Shown piece by piece: positions 35,432-45,145 of a stretch of DNA of 64,000 nt; positions within the stretch are counted from its first letter, which is position 1, and every line of letters begins with the position of its first letter. The position numbers and the translations under genes are program-made. The stretch comes from Pseudogulbenkiania subflava DSM 22618. GTDB lineage: Bacteria > Pseudomonadota > Gammaproteobacteria > Burkholderiales > Chromobacteriaceae. The DNA is taken from assembly GCF_900177275.1 (NCBI RefSeq), contig NZ_FXAG01000002.1, positions 117,234 through 181,233 on the forward strand. The letters run 5' to 3'. A model generated the notes under the pieces. The model worked only from the letters and a program-made list of their open reading frames with translations, was not told the origin of the DNA and did no database searches.

Positions 35432-38400
35432 CTACTGCAGCTCCTTCAGCAGTTCCTTCACCCGCACCACGCGCAGGCCCACGTCGTCGACCTTGACCTC
35501 GACGCGAAGCTTGTCCTGGCCGGCGAGCTTGTAGTTCTTCTTGCTCTGGATCAGCGTGATGATCTTCATCGGGTCGATCGGCGGGTTCTTGACGAAGCTG
35601 AGCTGGATCGCCGCCTCGCTGGCGTCGAGCTTCTGCACGCCGAGCCGGCGCGCGGCAAGGCGCAGGCGGTGGCTCTCGACCAAGGTCTTGACGGTCTGCG
35701 GCGGCAGGCCGAAGCGGTCGATCAGTTCCTCGTGGATGGCGTCGATCTCGGCTTCGGTCTCGCAGCTGGCAAGCCGCTTATAGAGCACCAGCCGTTCGTG
35801 CACGTCCGGGCAGTAGCCTTCGGGCAAGAGCGCGGGGCTGTGCAGGTTGATCTCGGTGGTGACACCCAAGGGGGCGTCGAGGTCCGGCGTCTTGCCCTTC
35901 TTCAGGTCGCGCACCGCTTGTTTCAACATTTCGGTGAACAGCGCGAAGCCGACTTCCTGCATCTCGCCCGACTGCCCCTCGCCCAGCACCTCGCCGGCGC
36001 CGCGGATTTCCAGGTCGTGCATCGCCAAGTAGAAGCCGGCGCCCAGTTCTTCGGACATCTGGATCGCCTCCAGCCGCTTCTGCGCGTCGCGGGTCATGCC
36101 GTCCGGCGTCAACAGATAGGCGTAGGCCTGGTGGTGCGAGCGGCCGACGCGGCCGCGCAGCTGGTGTAGCTGGGCCAGGCCGAACTTGTCGGCGCGGTTG
36201 ATCAGGATGGTATTGGCGTTGGGGATGTCGATGCCGGTCTCGATGATGGTCGAGCACAACAGCAGGTTGAAGCGCTGCTGCAGGAAGTCGCGCATCACCT
36301 GTTCCAGCTCACGCTCGCGCAGCTGGCCGTGCGCCACGCCGATGCGCGCCTCGGGCAAGAGCTCGGCCAGCTTCTCCTGCATGTTCTGGATGGTGTCGAC
36401 CTCGTTGTGGAGGAAGAACACCTGGCCGCCGCGCTTCAGCTCGCGCAGTACTGCCTCGCGGATCACGCCGTTGGCGAGCGGGGAGATGAAGGTCTTCACC
36501 GCCAGCCGGCGCGAGGGCGCGGTGGTGATGGCGGAGAAGTCGCGCAGGCCTTCCAGCGCCATCGACAGCGTGCGCGGAATCGGTGTGGCGGTCAGCGTCA
36601 GCACATCGACGTTGGCGCGTAGCCGTTTCAACTGTTCCTTCTGGCGCACGCCGAAGCGGTGCTCCTCGTCGATGATGACGAGTCCCAGGTTCTTGAACTG
36701 AATGTCAGGCTGCACCAGCTTGTGGGTGCCGATGACGATGTCGACGCCACCGTCGGCTAGCCCGGCGAGCGCCGCCTTGCTCTCCTTGGCGCTGCGGAAG
36801 CGCGACAGCTCGGCGATCTTCACTGGCCAGTCGGCGAAGCGGTCGGAGAAGTTCTGGAAGTGCTGCTCGGCCAAGAGCGTGGTCGGCACCAGCACCGCCA
36901 CCTGCTTGCCGCCCAGCACTGCGACGAAGGCGGCCCGGAGCGCGACCTCGGTTTTGCCGAAGCCGACGTCGCCGCACACCAGACGGTCCATCGGCTTGCC
37001 CGAACACATGTCGGCGATCACCGCCTCGATGGCGCTGGCCTGATCCGGCGTCTCCTCGAAGCCGAAGCCGGCGGCGAAGGCGTCGTAGTCGTGGTGGCTC
37101 AGGCTGAAGGCGTGGCCCTCGCGTGCGGCGCGCTGGGCGTACAGGTTCAACAGTTCCGCCGCGGTGTCGCGTGCTTTCTCGGCCGCCTTCTTCTTGGCCT
37201 TGTCCCAGGCCGGGCTGCCCAGCCGGTGCAGTGTCAGTTGTTCGGTGGCGCCGCCGGCGTAACGGGAAATCAGCTGCAACTGGCCCACCGGCACGTAGAG
37301 CTTGGCGCCGTCGGCGTACTCCAACTGCATCAGCTCGGTTTCGCCTTCGCCTAGATCCATCGATACCAGGCCCAGGTAGCGGCCGATGCCGTGCTGCTCG
37401 TGCACCACCGGGTCGCCCACCTTGACCTCGGCCAGATCGCGCAGCATGGCGTCGGAGCCGGCGCGGGCGCGCGCCCGGCGCGTGTGGCTCCTGGCCACGT
37501 GCTGATAGAGCTCGCTCTCGGTGACGATGGCGAGTTGCGACTCGGCCACGGCGAAGCCGCTGAACAGCGGCGCCACGGTGAGTGCCAGCTTCATCTCACC
37601 GTCGGCGAATTCGGCCCAGTTGTCGATCGGCACCGGCTTGATGCCGTTCTCGCTCAGGAACTGGTGCATGGTCTCGCGCCGCCCCAGGCTCTCGGCGGAG
37701 AGCAGCACGCGCCCAGGATGGCTGGCGAGATAGTCGGCCAGCTTTTGCAAGGGGTTGTCGGCGCGCCGCTCCACAGCGAGTGGCGGCAGCCCGGTCGGGG
37801 CCGGCTCGGCCGGGCACTCGAAGCGCGGGTAGGGCTTGAGCGCGGCCATCAGTTCGTCCGGGCGCAGCACGATCTCGCCCGGCGCCAGTACCGGACGCTC
37901 GGTATCGCCGCGTGCCATCAGGTGGCGCTCCTGCACCTCGCGCCAGAAGGTGTCGGCGGCGGCGCTCACGTCGCGGTGGGTCACCACCAGCGCATCCTCG
38001 CCGAGGTAGTCGAACAGCGTCGCGGTGGCGTCGAAGAACAGCGGCAGGAAGTATTCGATGCCGGCCGGCGACATCCCGGCGCTGACGTCGCGGTAGATGC
38101 GGCTCTTGGACGGGTCGCCCTCCATGCGCTCGCGGTAGTGCTGGCGGAAGGTGGTGATGCCGGCTTCGTCGCTGGGGTACTCGCGCGCCGGCAACAGGCG
38201 GATCTCCGGCACCGGGTAGAGCGTGCGCTGGCTGTCCGGGTCGAAGGTGCGCAGGGAGTCGATTTCGTCGTCGAACAGGTCGATGCGGTAGGGCAGCGCC
38301 GAGCCCATCGGGAACAGGTCGATCAGGCCGCCGCGGATCGAGAACTCGCCCGGCGCCATCACCTGGGTGACGTGGGCGTAGCCGGCGGTGACCAGGTCGG

Positions 38401-38821
38401 CGCGCAGCTGGTCGGCATCGAGCCGGGCCTTGGCCTTGAGGAAGAAGGTCCGCCCCAGCAGGTAGCCCACCGGGGCCAGCCGCGTCATCGCGGTGGAGAC
38501 CGGCGCGATCACCACGTCGCATTCGCGCTGGCGGATCTGCCACAACGTCGCCAGCCGTTCGCTGACCAGATCGGCGTGCGGCGAGAAGTGGTCGTAGGGC
38601 AGGGTCTCCCAGTCCGGCAGCAGCGCCACGCGGCAGTCCGGGGCGAAGAACGGAATCTCCGCCTTCAGGCGCTGCGCGCTCTGCGCGTCGGCCGCCAGCA
38701 CCAGCACGATGGGGCCCTGGCCGGCGAAACGGGCGAACAGGGCGGCGTCCAGCCCTTCGGGCAGGGGAGCGAGCCGGGTTTTCTGGCCGGCCGGCGGCAG
38801 CGGGGGAGGAGTGGTCAACAT
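35432..38821 (-). CDS. mfd: Transcription-repair coupling factor
   Basis: Mfd removes RNA polymerase stalled at lesions and recruits UvrA. The 1129-residue protein shows the expected order: UvrB-like N-terminal domains, RNA polymerase-interacting domain (VGDPVVHEQHGIGRYLGL, around 460-480), RecG-like translocase with Walker A GDVGFGKTEVA and DEEH box IIDEEHRFGVRQKE, and the C-terminal TRCF domain. Full length and no frameshift. The AAGGAGGGGA-like site lies before the ATG. Confidence 0.97.
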   Translation of the reverse strand: MLTTPPPLPPAGQKTRLAPLPEGLDAALFARFAGQGPIVLVLAADAQSAQRLKAEIPFFAPDCRVALLPDWETLPYDHFSPHADLVSERLATLWQIRQRECDVVIAPVSTAMTRLAPVGYLLGRTFFLKAKARLDADQLRADLVTAGYAHVTQVMAPGEFSIRGGLIDLFPMGSALPYRIDLFDDEIDSLRTFDPDSQRTLYPVPEIRLLPAREYPSDEAGITTFRQHYRERMEGDPSKSRIYRDVSAGMSPAGIEYFLPLFFDATATLFDYLGEDALVVTHRDVSAAADTFWREVQERHLMARGDTERPVLAPGEIVLRPDELMAALKPYPRFECPAEPAPTGLPPLAVERRADNPLQKLADYLASHPGRVLLSAESLGRRETMHQFLSENGIKPVPIDNWAEFADGEMKLALTVAPLFSGFAVAESQLAIVTESELYQHVARSHTRRARARAGSDAMLRDLAEVKVGDPVVHEQHGIGRYLGLVSMDLGEGETELMQLEYADGAKLYVPVGQLQLISRYAGGATEQLTLHRLGSPAWDKAKKKAAEKARDTAAELLNLYAQRAAREGHAFSLSHHDYDAFAAGFGFEETPDQASAIEAVIADMCSGKPMDRLVCGDVGFGKTEVALRAAFVAVLGGKQVAVLVPTTLLAEQHFQNFSDRFADWPVKIAELSRFRSAKESKAALAGLADGGVDIVIGTHKLVQPDIQFKNLGLVIIDEEHRFGVRQKEQLKRLRANVDVLTLTATPIPRTLSMALEGLRDFSAITTAPSRRLAVKTFISPLANGVIREAVLRELKRGGQVFFLHNEVDTIQNMQEKLAELLPEARIGVAHGQLRERELEQVMRDFLQQRFNLLLCSTIIETGIDIPNANTILINRADKFGLAQLHQLRGRVGRSHHQAYAYLLTPDGMTRDAQKRLEAIQMSEELGAGFYLAMHDLEIRGAGEVLGEGQSGEMQEVGFALFTEMLKQAVRDLKKGKTPDLDAPLGVTTEINLHSPALLPEGYCPDVHERLVLYKRLASCETEAEIDAIHEELIDRFGLPPQTVKTLVESHRLRLAARRLGVQKLDASEAAIQLSFVKNPPIDPMKIITLIQSKKNYKLAGQDKLRVEVKVDDVGLRVVRVKELLKELQ

Positions 38822-38954
38822 ACGACTTCACAAGGAGGGGACTCGCGGTATTATACCAGCCTGCCTTCCCGTGCAGCCGGGCGGCATGATGCGGCCAACG
38901 CGACGATAACAATGACAAGGGCCCGCCGACATGGCGGCCCACTGCAGAGGATTT

Positions 38955-41900
38955 ATGGTGAACAGAAAGGAGTGGCTGGCTTCCTGCCTGGCGCTGCTGG
39001 TATTTCTTTCCTCGCTGCCCCTGTGGCCCGCCACGGCCGGTACCCTGCCGGGTCCGGCCAGCTTCATTCCGCACGGCCTGTTCCTGCTGTGGGTGGTGCG
39101 TCGCCCCGCCAGTTCGGTCTGGTTGTGGCCGTTGCCGGCCTGGGCGCTGGCGAGTCAGTGGGCAGGGCCGCTGTGGGCCGGCAGCCTGGCGCTGTCGCTC
39201 TATCTGGTGGTCGGAACCGCTCGGTTCGCCGGCATCCATCGCTCCCGGTTTGCCCTGGATTCGCTCTCGTCGCTGCTGCGGCTGCTGGCGGTACTGCTGC
39301 TGGGGCCGGCCGTTGTGGCGGTTCTGCTGCTGTGGGGGGTACAGGGATACTCCGGTGTCAAGGTACCGCTGCCGCAGGCCTTGCTGCACTACGGCGCGCT
39401 GGCCCTGGCGCTGGTGTTGTGCGTGCCGGCGGCGTTCGCCGGCGTCGAATACAGCCGGCGTCGCTACGTTGAGCTGATGATCATCGCGCTGGTGACGCTA
39501 TCGCTGTGGGCGACCGCGCTTGGCGTCGGCCATCTTCCCCTGATACCGATCTACCTCTTGCTCTACCCCTGCCTGTTGTGGGCGGCCTGCCGCGCCGGCA
39601 TCGGTGGCGCGACGCTGCTGGGACTGCTGATCCTGGTGCTGGCGGCGTTTCTCGACGGCCCGTCGTTTCAGCCGGTCCCCCTGCCGGCCAACGGCATCGT
39701 GCTGAACCTGGCGCTGGTGCTGTCGGCGCAGCTGGTGGCGACGCAGTCGGAAGCGGCGGTGCGCCGTATTCGTCAGCTGCAGGACTCGCTGGCGCGTTTC
39801 GAAGCCTGGCTGCGGAACAGCCCCAACGTGATGTCGCTGAAGGATCTGGAGGGGCGTTACCTGCTGGTCAACCGCGCCTACTCGCGGGCGCTGGGCAAGG
39901 CCCCGGCCGAGCTGATCGGCAAGAAGAGCGCCGATTTCCTGCCGCCGGAGGAGGCGCAGGCGACGGCCGAGCAGGACCGTCAGGTGCTGAACGCGCTGGA
40001 GTCGCGCCAGTACGAGCAGACGCTGACGCTGGACGGCCTGCCCGGCGATTTTCTGGTGACCAAGTTTCCGCTGTTCGACGCCGACGGCCTGCCGGCCGGC
40101 ATCGGCTGCATCGCCACCGACATCACCCAGAGCAAGCGCGAGCGGCAGGCCAAGCAGGAGGCGGAAAACCGTTATCACGCCCTGATCGAGCAGTCGCTGG
40201 TCGGCATCTACATCCTGCAGGACGAGCGCCTGGCCTACGTCAACGACAAGCTGGCGGAGATGCTCGGTTACCCGGGCGAGGACTTGCTGGGGAAGCGGAT
40301 CGAGACGGTGCTGGCGCACGAGGAGCGTCAGCGGTTGCGCCAGCAGATCAACCAGCGTCTGAGCGAGAACATTTCCATCATGCACTTTTCGGCGCGGCTG
40401 GTACGGAAGGACGGCCAGTTGCTGGACGTGGAAATCCACAGCCGGCTGTTCGAGTATCGCGGCCGCGCCGCCATCATCGGCGTGGTGGTCGACATCTCCG
40501 ACCGGGTGCAGGCCGACGCCAACCAGAAGCTCGCCAGCAAGGTGTTCGAGAACGCCGCCGAAGGCATCCTGATCACCGGGGCGGACTACCGCATCATCGC
40601 GGTGAACCAGGCCTTCACCCGTATCACCGGCTATCAGTCGGAGCAGGTCATCGGGCGCGTGTCGCGCATCTTCCGTGACAATACCAGCTGGAGCGTGGCG
40701 ATGCTGGACGGGCTGGCGCGGCACGGCCACTGGCAGGGCGAGATGCTGGACCGGCGCCGCTCGCACGAGTGGTACCCGGCCGAGCTGTCGATCTCCGCGG
40801 TGCGCGACGATGCCGGCGTGATCACCAACTACGTCGGCGTGTTCGCCGACATCACGGTGCGCAAGCAGGCCGAGGAGCGGCTGCAGTTCCTCGCTAACCA
40901 CGACCCGCTGACGCGCCTGCCCAATCGCAGCTGGCTGATCGCGTGCCTGGAAGACCGCATCCAGCAGATCGCCGGTTCCGGGCAGCAGGTGGCGGTGATG
41001 TTCCTCGACCTCGACCGTTTCAAGCTGATCAACGACTCGTTCGGCCACCAGACTGGCGACGAGCTGCTGCGCGAAACCGCCAGCCGCCTGGAGCAGGTGG
41101 TGGGGGGGCGCGGCCAGATCGCCCGCCTTGGCGGTGACGAGTTCACGCTGCTGGTCAGCCATTTCGCCTCGCAGGCCACCTTGTCGACGTTGGCCGAAGA
41201 CATCCTGGCGGTGCTGGCGCAGCCCTTGTGGCTGGAGGGACAGGAGCTGATCGTCACCGGCAGCCTCGGCATCAGCGTCTACCCCTGCGACGGCAGCGAC
41301 GCCCGCACCCTGCTCAAGAACGCCGACGTGGCGATGTACCGCGCCAAGGAGGCGGGCAAGAACACCTACCAGTTCTTCGCCGCCGAGATGAACGCCCAGG
41401 CGATCGAACGGCTGCAGTTGGAGAGCGGGCTGCGCCAGGCACTCGAGCGCGGCGAGTTCGAGCTCCACTTCCAGCCTATCGTGGCGGCGGAGACGCACCG
41501 CCTGGAAGCGCTCGAGGTGCTGCTGCGCTGGCGCCACCCCGAGCTGGGGCTGGTGCCGCCGGTGCGCTTCATTCCGCTCGCCGAGGAGACCGGGCTGATC
41601 CGCCCGATCGGCGACTGGGTTATCCGCCAGGCCTGCCGCCAACTGGCCGACTGGGACTGCCTGGGCCTGCACGTGCCGCGCCTGGCGATCAACCTGTCGG
41701 CGCGCCAGTTCGAGCAGCAGGCGCTGATCGTGCAGGTGGCCGGCGCACTGGCCGAGGCCGGCATCGCTGCCGGCCGGCTGGAACTGGAAATGACCGAGAG
41801 CATGGTGATGCAGAACCCGTGCGAGGCGGTATCGCTGCTGGGCGAGCTCAAGGCGCTCGGGGTGCGGCTGTCGATTGACGACTTCGGCACCGGCTATTCC

Positions 41901-42215
41901 TCGCTGTCCTACCTCAAGCGCTTCCCGCTCGACACGCTGAAGATCGACCGCTCCTTCATCGAGGGGTTGCCGGGCGACGGCGACAATGCGGCGATCGCCG
42001 AGGCGATCCTGGCGATGGCGCGCAAGCTGTCGTTCAGCGTGGTGGCCGAGGGGGTGGAAACCGAAGCGCAGGCGGCCTTCCTCTCCGCCAAGGGCTGCCA
42101 GCTGCTACAGGGGTATCTGTTCAGCCGGCCATTGCCGGCAGGGGAGCTGACGGCCTGGCTGCGCCGGCAGACTCCGCAGCCGCGTACGGCCGACACCGGC
42201 ACGATGGCAAGCTGA
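38955..42215 (+). CDS. Membrane PAS-GGDEF-EAL dual cyclic-di-GMP protein
   Basis: A 1086-residue sensor with about eight N-terminal membrane helices (residues 5-265, MASE1-like but not clearly assigned), three PAS domains (about 280-395, 405-525 and 530-650), a diguanylate cyclase domain and a phosphodiesterase domain. The cyclase motif GGDEF (726-730) is intact; no RxxD inhibitory site is found five residues before it. The EAL domain keeps EAL (851-853), NLSARQF, DDFGTG, the lysine in LKIDRSF, AEGVET and QGYLF. Both activities are therefore possible. Start 38955 follows GCAGAGGA. It is divergent from mfd. Confidence 0.93.
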   Translation: MVNRKEWLASCLALLVFLSSLPLWPATAGTLPGPASFIPHGLFLLWVVRRPASSVWLWPLPAWALASQWAGPLWAGSLALSLYLVVGTARFAGIHRSRFALDSLSSLLRLLAVLLLGPAVVAVLLLWGVQGYSGVKVPLPQALLHYGALALALVLCVPAAFAGVEYSRRRYVELMIIALVTLSLWATALGVGHLPLIPIYLLLYPCLLWAACRAGIGGATLLGLLILVLAAFLDGPSFQPVPLPANGIVLNLALVLSAQLVATQSEAAVRRIRQLQDSLARFEAWLRNSPNVMSLKDLEGRYLLVNRAYSRALGKAPAELIGKKSADFLPPEEAQATAEQDRQVLNALESRQYEQTLTLDGLPGDFLVTKFPLFDADGLPAGIGCIATDITQSKRERQAKQEAENRYHALIEQSLVGIYILQDERLAYVNDKLAEMLGYPGEDLLGKRIETVLAHEERQRLRQQINQRLSENISIMHFSARLVRKDGQLLDVEIHSRLFEYRGRAAIIGVVVDISDRVQADANQKLASKVFENAAEGILITGADYRIIAVNQAFTRITGYQSEQVIGRVSRIFRDNTSWSVAMLDGLARHGHWQGEMLDRRRSHEWYPAELSISAVRDDAGVITNYVGVFADITVRKQAEERLQFLANHDPLTRLPNRSWLIACLEDRIQQIAGSGQQVAVMFLDLDRFKLINDSFGHQTGDELLRETASRLEQVVGGRGQIARLGGDEFTLLVSHFASQATLSTLAEDILAVLAQPLWLEGQELIVTGSLGISVYPCDGSDARTLLKNADVAMYRAKEAGKNTYQFFAAEMNAQAIERLQLESGLRQALERGEFELHFQPIVAAETHRLEALEVLLRWRHPELGLVPPVRFIPLAEETGLIRPIGDWVIRQACRQLADWDCLGLHVPRLAINLSARQFEQQALIVQVAGALAEAGIAAGRLELEMTESMVMQNPCEAVSLLGELKALGVRLSIDDFGTGYSSLSYLKRFPLDTLKIDRSFIEGLPGDGDNAAIAEAILAMARKLSFSVVAEGVETEAQAAFLSAKGCQLLQGYLFSRPLPAGELTAWLRRQTPQPRTADTGTMAS

Positions 42216-42269
42216 GGCGCGGCGATGGCGGTACAATAGCCGCCATTTCCGTTTTCAGGCTTTTCCCTC

Positions 42270-43025
42270 ATGAGCAACAAGCGCCTCATCCACGGCTTCC
42301 ACGCCGTCAACGCCCGGCTGTGGCAGAACCCCAAGAGCCTGCTCGAAATCTGGCTCGCCGGCGGCCGCCAGGACGCCCGCGCCCAGGCGGTGCTCGACAA
42401 GGCCGCTGTGGAAAACATCAAGCTGCACATCGTCGACAAGGCGCGTCTGGACAGCATGAGCGGCAACGCGCGCCACCAGGGCGTGGTGGCGATGATCGAC
42501 GCCAGCCGCAGCCACGTCAGCCTGGACGACGTGCTGGAAAACCTGTCCGAACCCCCGCTGCTGTTGATCCTGGACGGCGTCACCGACCCGCACAACCTCG
42601 GCGCCTGCCTGCGCGTTGCCGACGCCATGGGCGCGCACGCGGTGATCGCGCCCAAGGACCGCTCCGCCACGCTGAACGCCACTGTGTCCAAGGTGGCCTG
42701 CGGCGCTGCCGAAGTGGTGCCCTACATCACCGTCACCAACCTGGCGCGCACCCTGCGCGACCTCAAGGACGCCGGGGTGTGGATCGCCGGCACCACCATG
42801 GAAGCCGACACCGACCTCTACCACTTCGACGCCGCCGGCCCCCTGGCCTGGGTGATGGGCTCGGAAGGCGAGGGCATGCGCCGCCTGACGCGCGAGCATT
42901 GCGACGTGCTGGTGTCGATCCCGATGTTCGGCAGCGTCGAGAGCCTCAACGTCTCGGTGTCGTCCGGCATGGTGCTCTCCGAGAGCCGGCGCCAGCGCGT
43001 GCTGAAGGGCGAGGCCAAGGGCTGA
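42270..43025 (+). CDS. rlmB: 23S rRNA (guanosine-2251-2'-O)-methyltransferase
   Basis: SpoU-class (SPOUT) methyltransferase that modifies G2251 in the P-loop of 23S rRNA. The 251-residue protein has the N-terminal substrate domain ([10 protein letters not shown]) and the three SPOUT motifs [23 protein letters not shown] and [17 protein letters not shown]. The gene rnr, often next to it, is not here. A TACAAT -10-like box lies 35 bp upstream (42231-42236). Confidence 0.94.
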   Translation: MSNKRLIHGFHAVNARLWQNPKSLLEIWLAGGRQDARAQAVLDKAAVENIKLHIVDKARLDSMSGNARHQGVVAMIDASRSHVSLDDVLENLSEPPLLLILDGVTDPHNLGACLRVADAMGAHAVIAPKDRSATLNATVSKVACGAAEVVPYITVTNLARTLRDLKDAGVWIAGTTMEADTDLYHFDAAGPLAWVMGSEGEGMRRLTREHCDVLVSIPMFGSVESLNVSVSSGMVLSESRRQRVLKGEAKG

Positions 43026-43029
43026 CCAT

Positions 43030-43059
43030 GCCCTCCTGCGTGCGATGACGCAGGAGGGC
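43030..43059 (+). terminator. Hairpin after rlmB
   Basis: GCCCTCCTGCGT pairs perfectly with ACGCAGGAGGGC around GCGATG. No T-run, so termination may depend on the next hairpin or Rho. Confidence 0.6.
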
Positions 43060-43069
43060 CGCCAAAACA

Positions 43070-43107
43070 AAACCACCCAGTGTCTGGTGCGAGCACGGGG
43101 TGGTTTT
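43070..43107 (-). terminator. Terminator of the chemoreceptor gene
   Basis: AAAACCACCC and GGGTGGTTTT pair; on the minus strand the stem runs into TGTTTTGG. It lies just after the chemoreceptor stop codon. Confidence 0.75.
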
Positions 43108-43139
43108 GGGTCAAGGTGACGGCCGCCTCGTGGAGAGGG

Positions 43140-44759
43140 TCACACCTGGTACTGCGAGACCGTTTCCAAAATGTGGCGGGCCTGCTGGCGCAGTTGATCC
43201 GCCGCTTCGGCCGAGCCGCTGGCGGCCGCCGCGTTTTCTTCCGCCATCTGGGCGATCTGTTCCACCCGCTGGGCAATGGTATTGCTGGCCGTGCTCTGCT
43301 CGACGATGCTGTCGGAGATGTCGCGCACCAGCTCCTGCGCACGCTGGGTATTGCCCTGGATCTGTTCTATGGCCTGATTGGCCTGACGGGCATTGCCGGT
43401 TTCCTGGCTTACCCGCTCCACGACTTCCTGCATGCTGTTGACCGCTTCGTGGGTTCCTTCCTTCATCTGGGTAATGACGTTGGCGATCTCCATGGTGGAG
43501 TGGCTGGTCCGTTCGGCCAGCTTGCGCACTTCGTCGGCTACCACGGCAAAACCCCGTCCCATCTCGCCGGCACGGGCCGCCTCGATCGCCGCGTTGAGGG
43601 CGAGCAGATTGGTCTGCTCGGCGATGTCTTTGATGACACTCACGACCGAGGCAATGGTCTCGCCGTCATTGCGCAAACGGGCAATCTTGCCAGCGGTGCC
43701 GTCGATGGCGCCGGCGACATCGGTAATGCCGTGGGCTGTGGCCAGAATCACGGCTCCGCCTTGACTGGCCATCTGCCCGGCTTCTTCCGTTTGCTGGCTG
43801 GCGTCCCGCGCGCGGTCGGCCACGTGGTTGATACTGACGGTCAACTGTTCGATCGCAGCCGCCATGCTGGAGGCCGACTCGCTTTGCACCTCCGAACTGC
43901 GGGCGATCTCGGTGGTGTTGCAGGCCATGCCTTCCATGGCCTGATCGATGGCGCCGATGCTCTGGCGGATATCCCGGAAGCTTTGCTGCAGCTTGCCCAG
44001 CAGTTCGTTGAAGGCGCGGGCGGTCAGGCCGATTTCATCCTGCTTGTCGGCCTTGGCGCGCAGGCGGAAATCCAGTGTCGTGCCAACCTGCTGCATGGTG
44101 TCCTGAATCTCGGCCAAATGGCGGCGAATCTGGGTGAAGAGCAGAAAACCCAGCGTGCCGCAGATCAGGATGGCCGCGGCGATGATGGTGACGGAAAGCG
44201 TGATGGCATTGGAGTAGGCGGCTGCATTTTCCTTGCCGAGTTTGTCGGCCTGGTCAATGTTGAACTTGACGTGCCGTTCCAGCGCATCGCGTACCGCGGT
44301 GGCGCTGCGAGCCATCTCGCCGTTCACCAGTGTTTCTTCTGCTTCCTGGTTCTGGTGGGTGCGCGAGAGTTGCAGAAACTGTGCTCGGCTATCGCGGTAA
44401 CGCCTGAGCGCCTGGCGGTCGTTGTCGAGCTGCTTGCGATCTTCCTCGTTCGAGATCAGTTCCTTCTCGTAGCGGTTGAGGGTGTCGTCGAGATGCTTGT
44501 CCTGCTCGGCAATGACCCGTTCCTGTTCGACCTTTCTGTCGTCGCCATTATGGATGGCGTGGCGAAAGGTGGCCAGACGGCTGCTGGCCAACGCCGATTT
44601 GGCTTCGTTCAGGGTGGCGATGCTGGGGAAGGTATTCTCCTTCATGTAGACAAAACGGCTATTGGCATTGCCTTGCTGCCATAGCGCATTGCCGCCGATG
44701 CCTAGCAGTGAGAGCAATGCCACGGCAAGGGTTAGCAGGATTCGCTGGGAAATATTCAT
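43140..44759 (-). CDS. Methyl-accepting chemotaxis protein
   Basis: A 539-residue inner membrane chemoreceptor: membrane helix 1 (about 7-29), a periplasmic four-helix-bundle ligand domain (about 30-185), membrane helix 2 (about 187-210), a HAMP segment, and the cytoplasmic signalling hairpin. The highly conserved hairpin tip is seen as [16 protein letters not shown]. The CheR/CheB-binding pentapeptide found on some receptors is absent from the C-terminus. The ligand is not predictable. A TATAAT box lies on the minus strand at 44827-44822, 63 bp upstream. Confidence 0.95.
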   Translation of the reverse strand: MNISQRILLTLAVALLSLLGIGGNALWQQGNANSRFVYMKENTFPSIATLNEAKSALASSRLATFRHAIHNGDDRKVEQERVIAEQDKHLDDTLNRYEKELISNEEDRKQLDNDRQALRRYRDSRAQFLQLSRTHQNQEAEETLVNGEMARSATAVRDALERHVKFNIDQADKLGKENAAAYSNAITLSVTIIAAAILICGTLGFLLFTQIRRHLAEIQDTMQQVGTTLDFRLRAKADKQDEIGLTARAFNELLGKLQQSFRDIRQSIGAIDQAMEGMACNTTEIARSSEVQSESASSMAAAIEQLTVSINHVADRARDASQQTEEAGQMASQGGAVILATAHGITDVAGAIDGTAGKIARLRNDGETIASVVSVIKDIAEQTNLLALNAAIEAARAGEMGRGFAVVADEVRKLAERTSHSTMEIANVITQMKEGTHEAVNSMQEVVERVSQETGNARQANQAIEQIQGNTQRAQELVRDISDSIVEQSTASNTIAQRVEQIAQMAEENAAAASGSAEAADQLRQQARHILETVSQYQV

Positions 44760-45097
44760 GTAGTGACCTTCTGTAATGACGATATCTTGTTTGATAATTT
44801 TTTGTCATGAATTTGGCGCGCATTATATACAAACGTTGTGCTATTGAAATTAACCCAAATGAATTATTTGGAGTGGCGCACCATCCAAACTGATGGTGCT
44901 TTTCCTGCCATTTCTTATTGATACAGAGGCTGTAGTTGCCATTATTCCAAACGAATTATTTTTGACGCTGTGCCAGCTGGTGTGGTAGCGATTGCGATCC
45001 CAGTATCCGCAGGGGGAGCGATGGGAGCATGCTGCTGCGGCGAGAGGCATGGTGATGTTGCGGTGGGTTGATTTTGTCGCCTCTTCGCTTTCTTTTA
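44760..45097. other. AT-rich intergenic region with an orphan promoter and terminator
   Basis: A low-GC patch (clear against the neighbours) that holds the chemoreceptor promoter on the minus strand and, on the plus strand, TTGTCA-N16-TATATA (44802-44829) followed by a terminator hairpin (44878-44899). Two partly palindromic direct repeats of CCAAAYGAATTATTT occur at about 44855 and 44947. No gene is seen. Confidence 0.5.
44836..44903 (+). ncRNA. Candidate short transcript ending in an orphan terminator
   Basis: The hairpin GCACCATC-CAAACT-GATGGTGC is followed by TTTTCC and has no gene before it on the plus strand. A sigma-70-like promoter (TTGTCA, 16 bp, TATATA) lies just upstream, giving a transcript of about 70 nt. 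It may instead be part of the oxidase 5' region or chance. Confidence 0.3.
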
Positions 45098-45114
45098 ATA
45101 CCCTATAGGGGTAT
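45098..45114 (+). promoter_or_regulatory. CsoR-type copper operator
   Basis: ATACCCTATAGGGGTAT matches the pseudo-palindromic TACCC...GGGTA operator of CsoR-family repressors. It lies 32 bp before the oxidase start, where it would cover the promoter. A csoR gene of Cu(I) type lies downstream in the same unit. Confidence 0.78.
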
Positions 45115-45145
45115 ATTCACTGAAAGAGTCTGGAAGGAGAACCGC

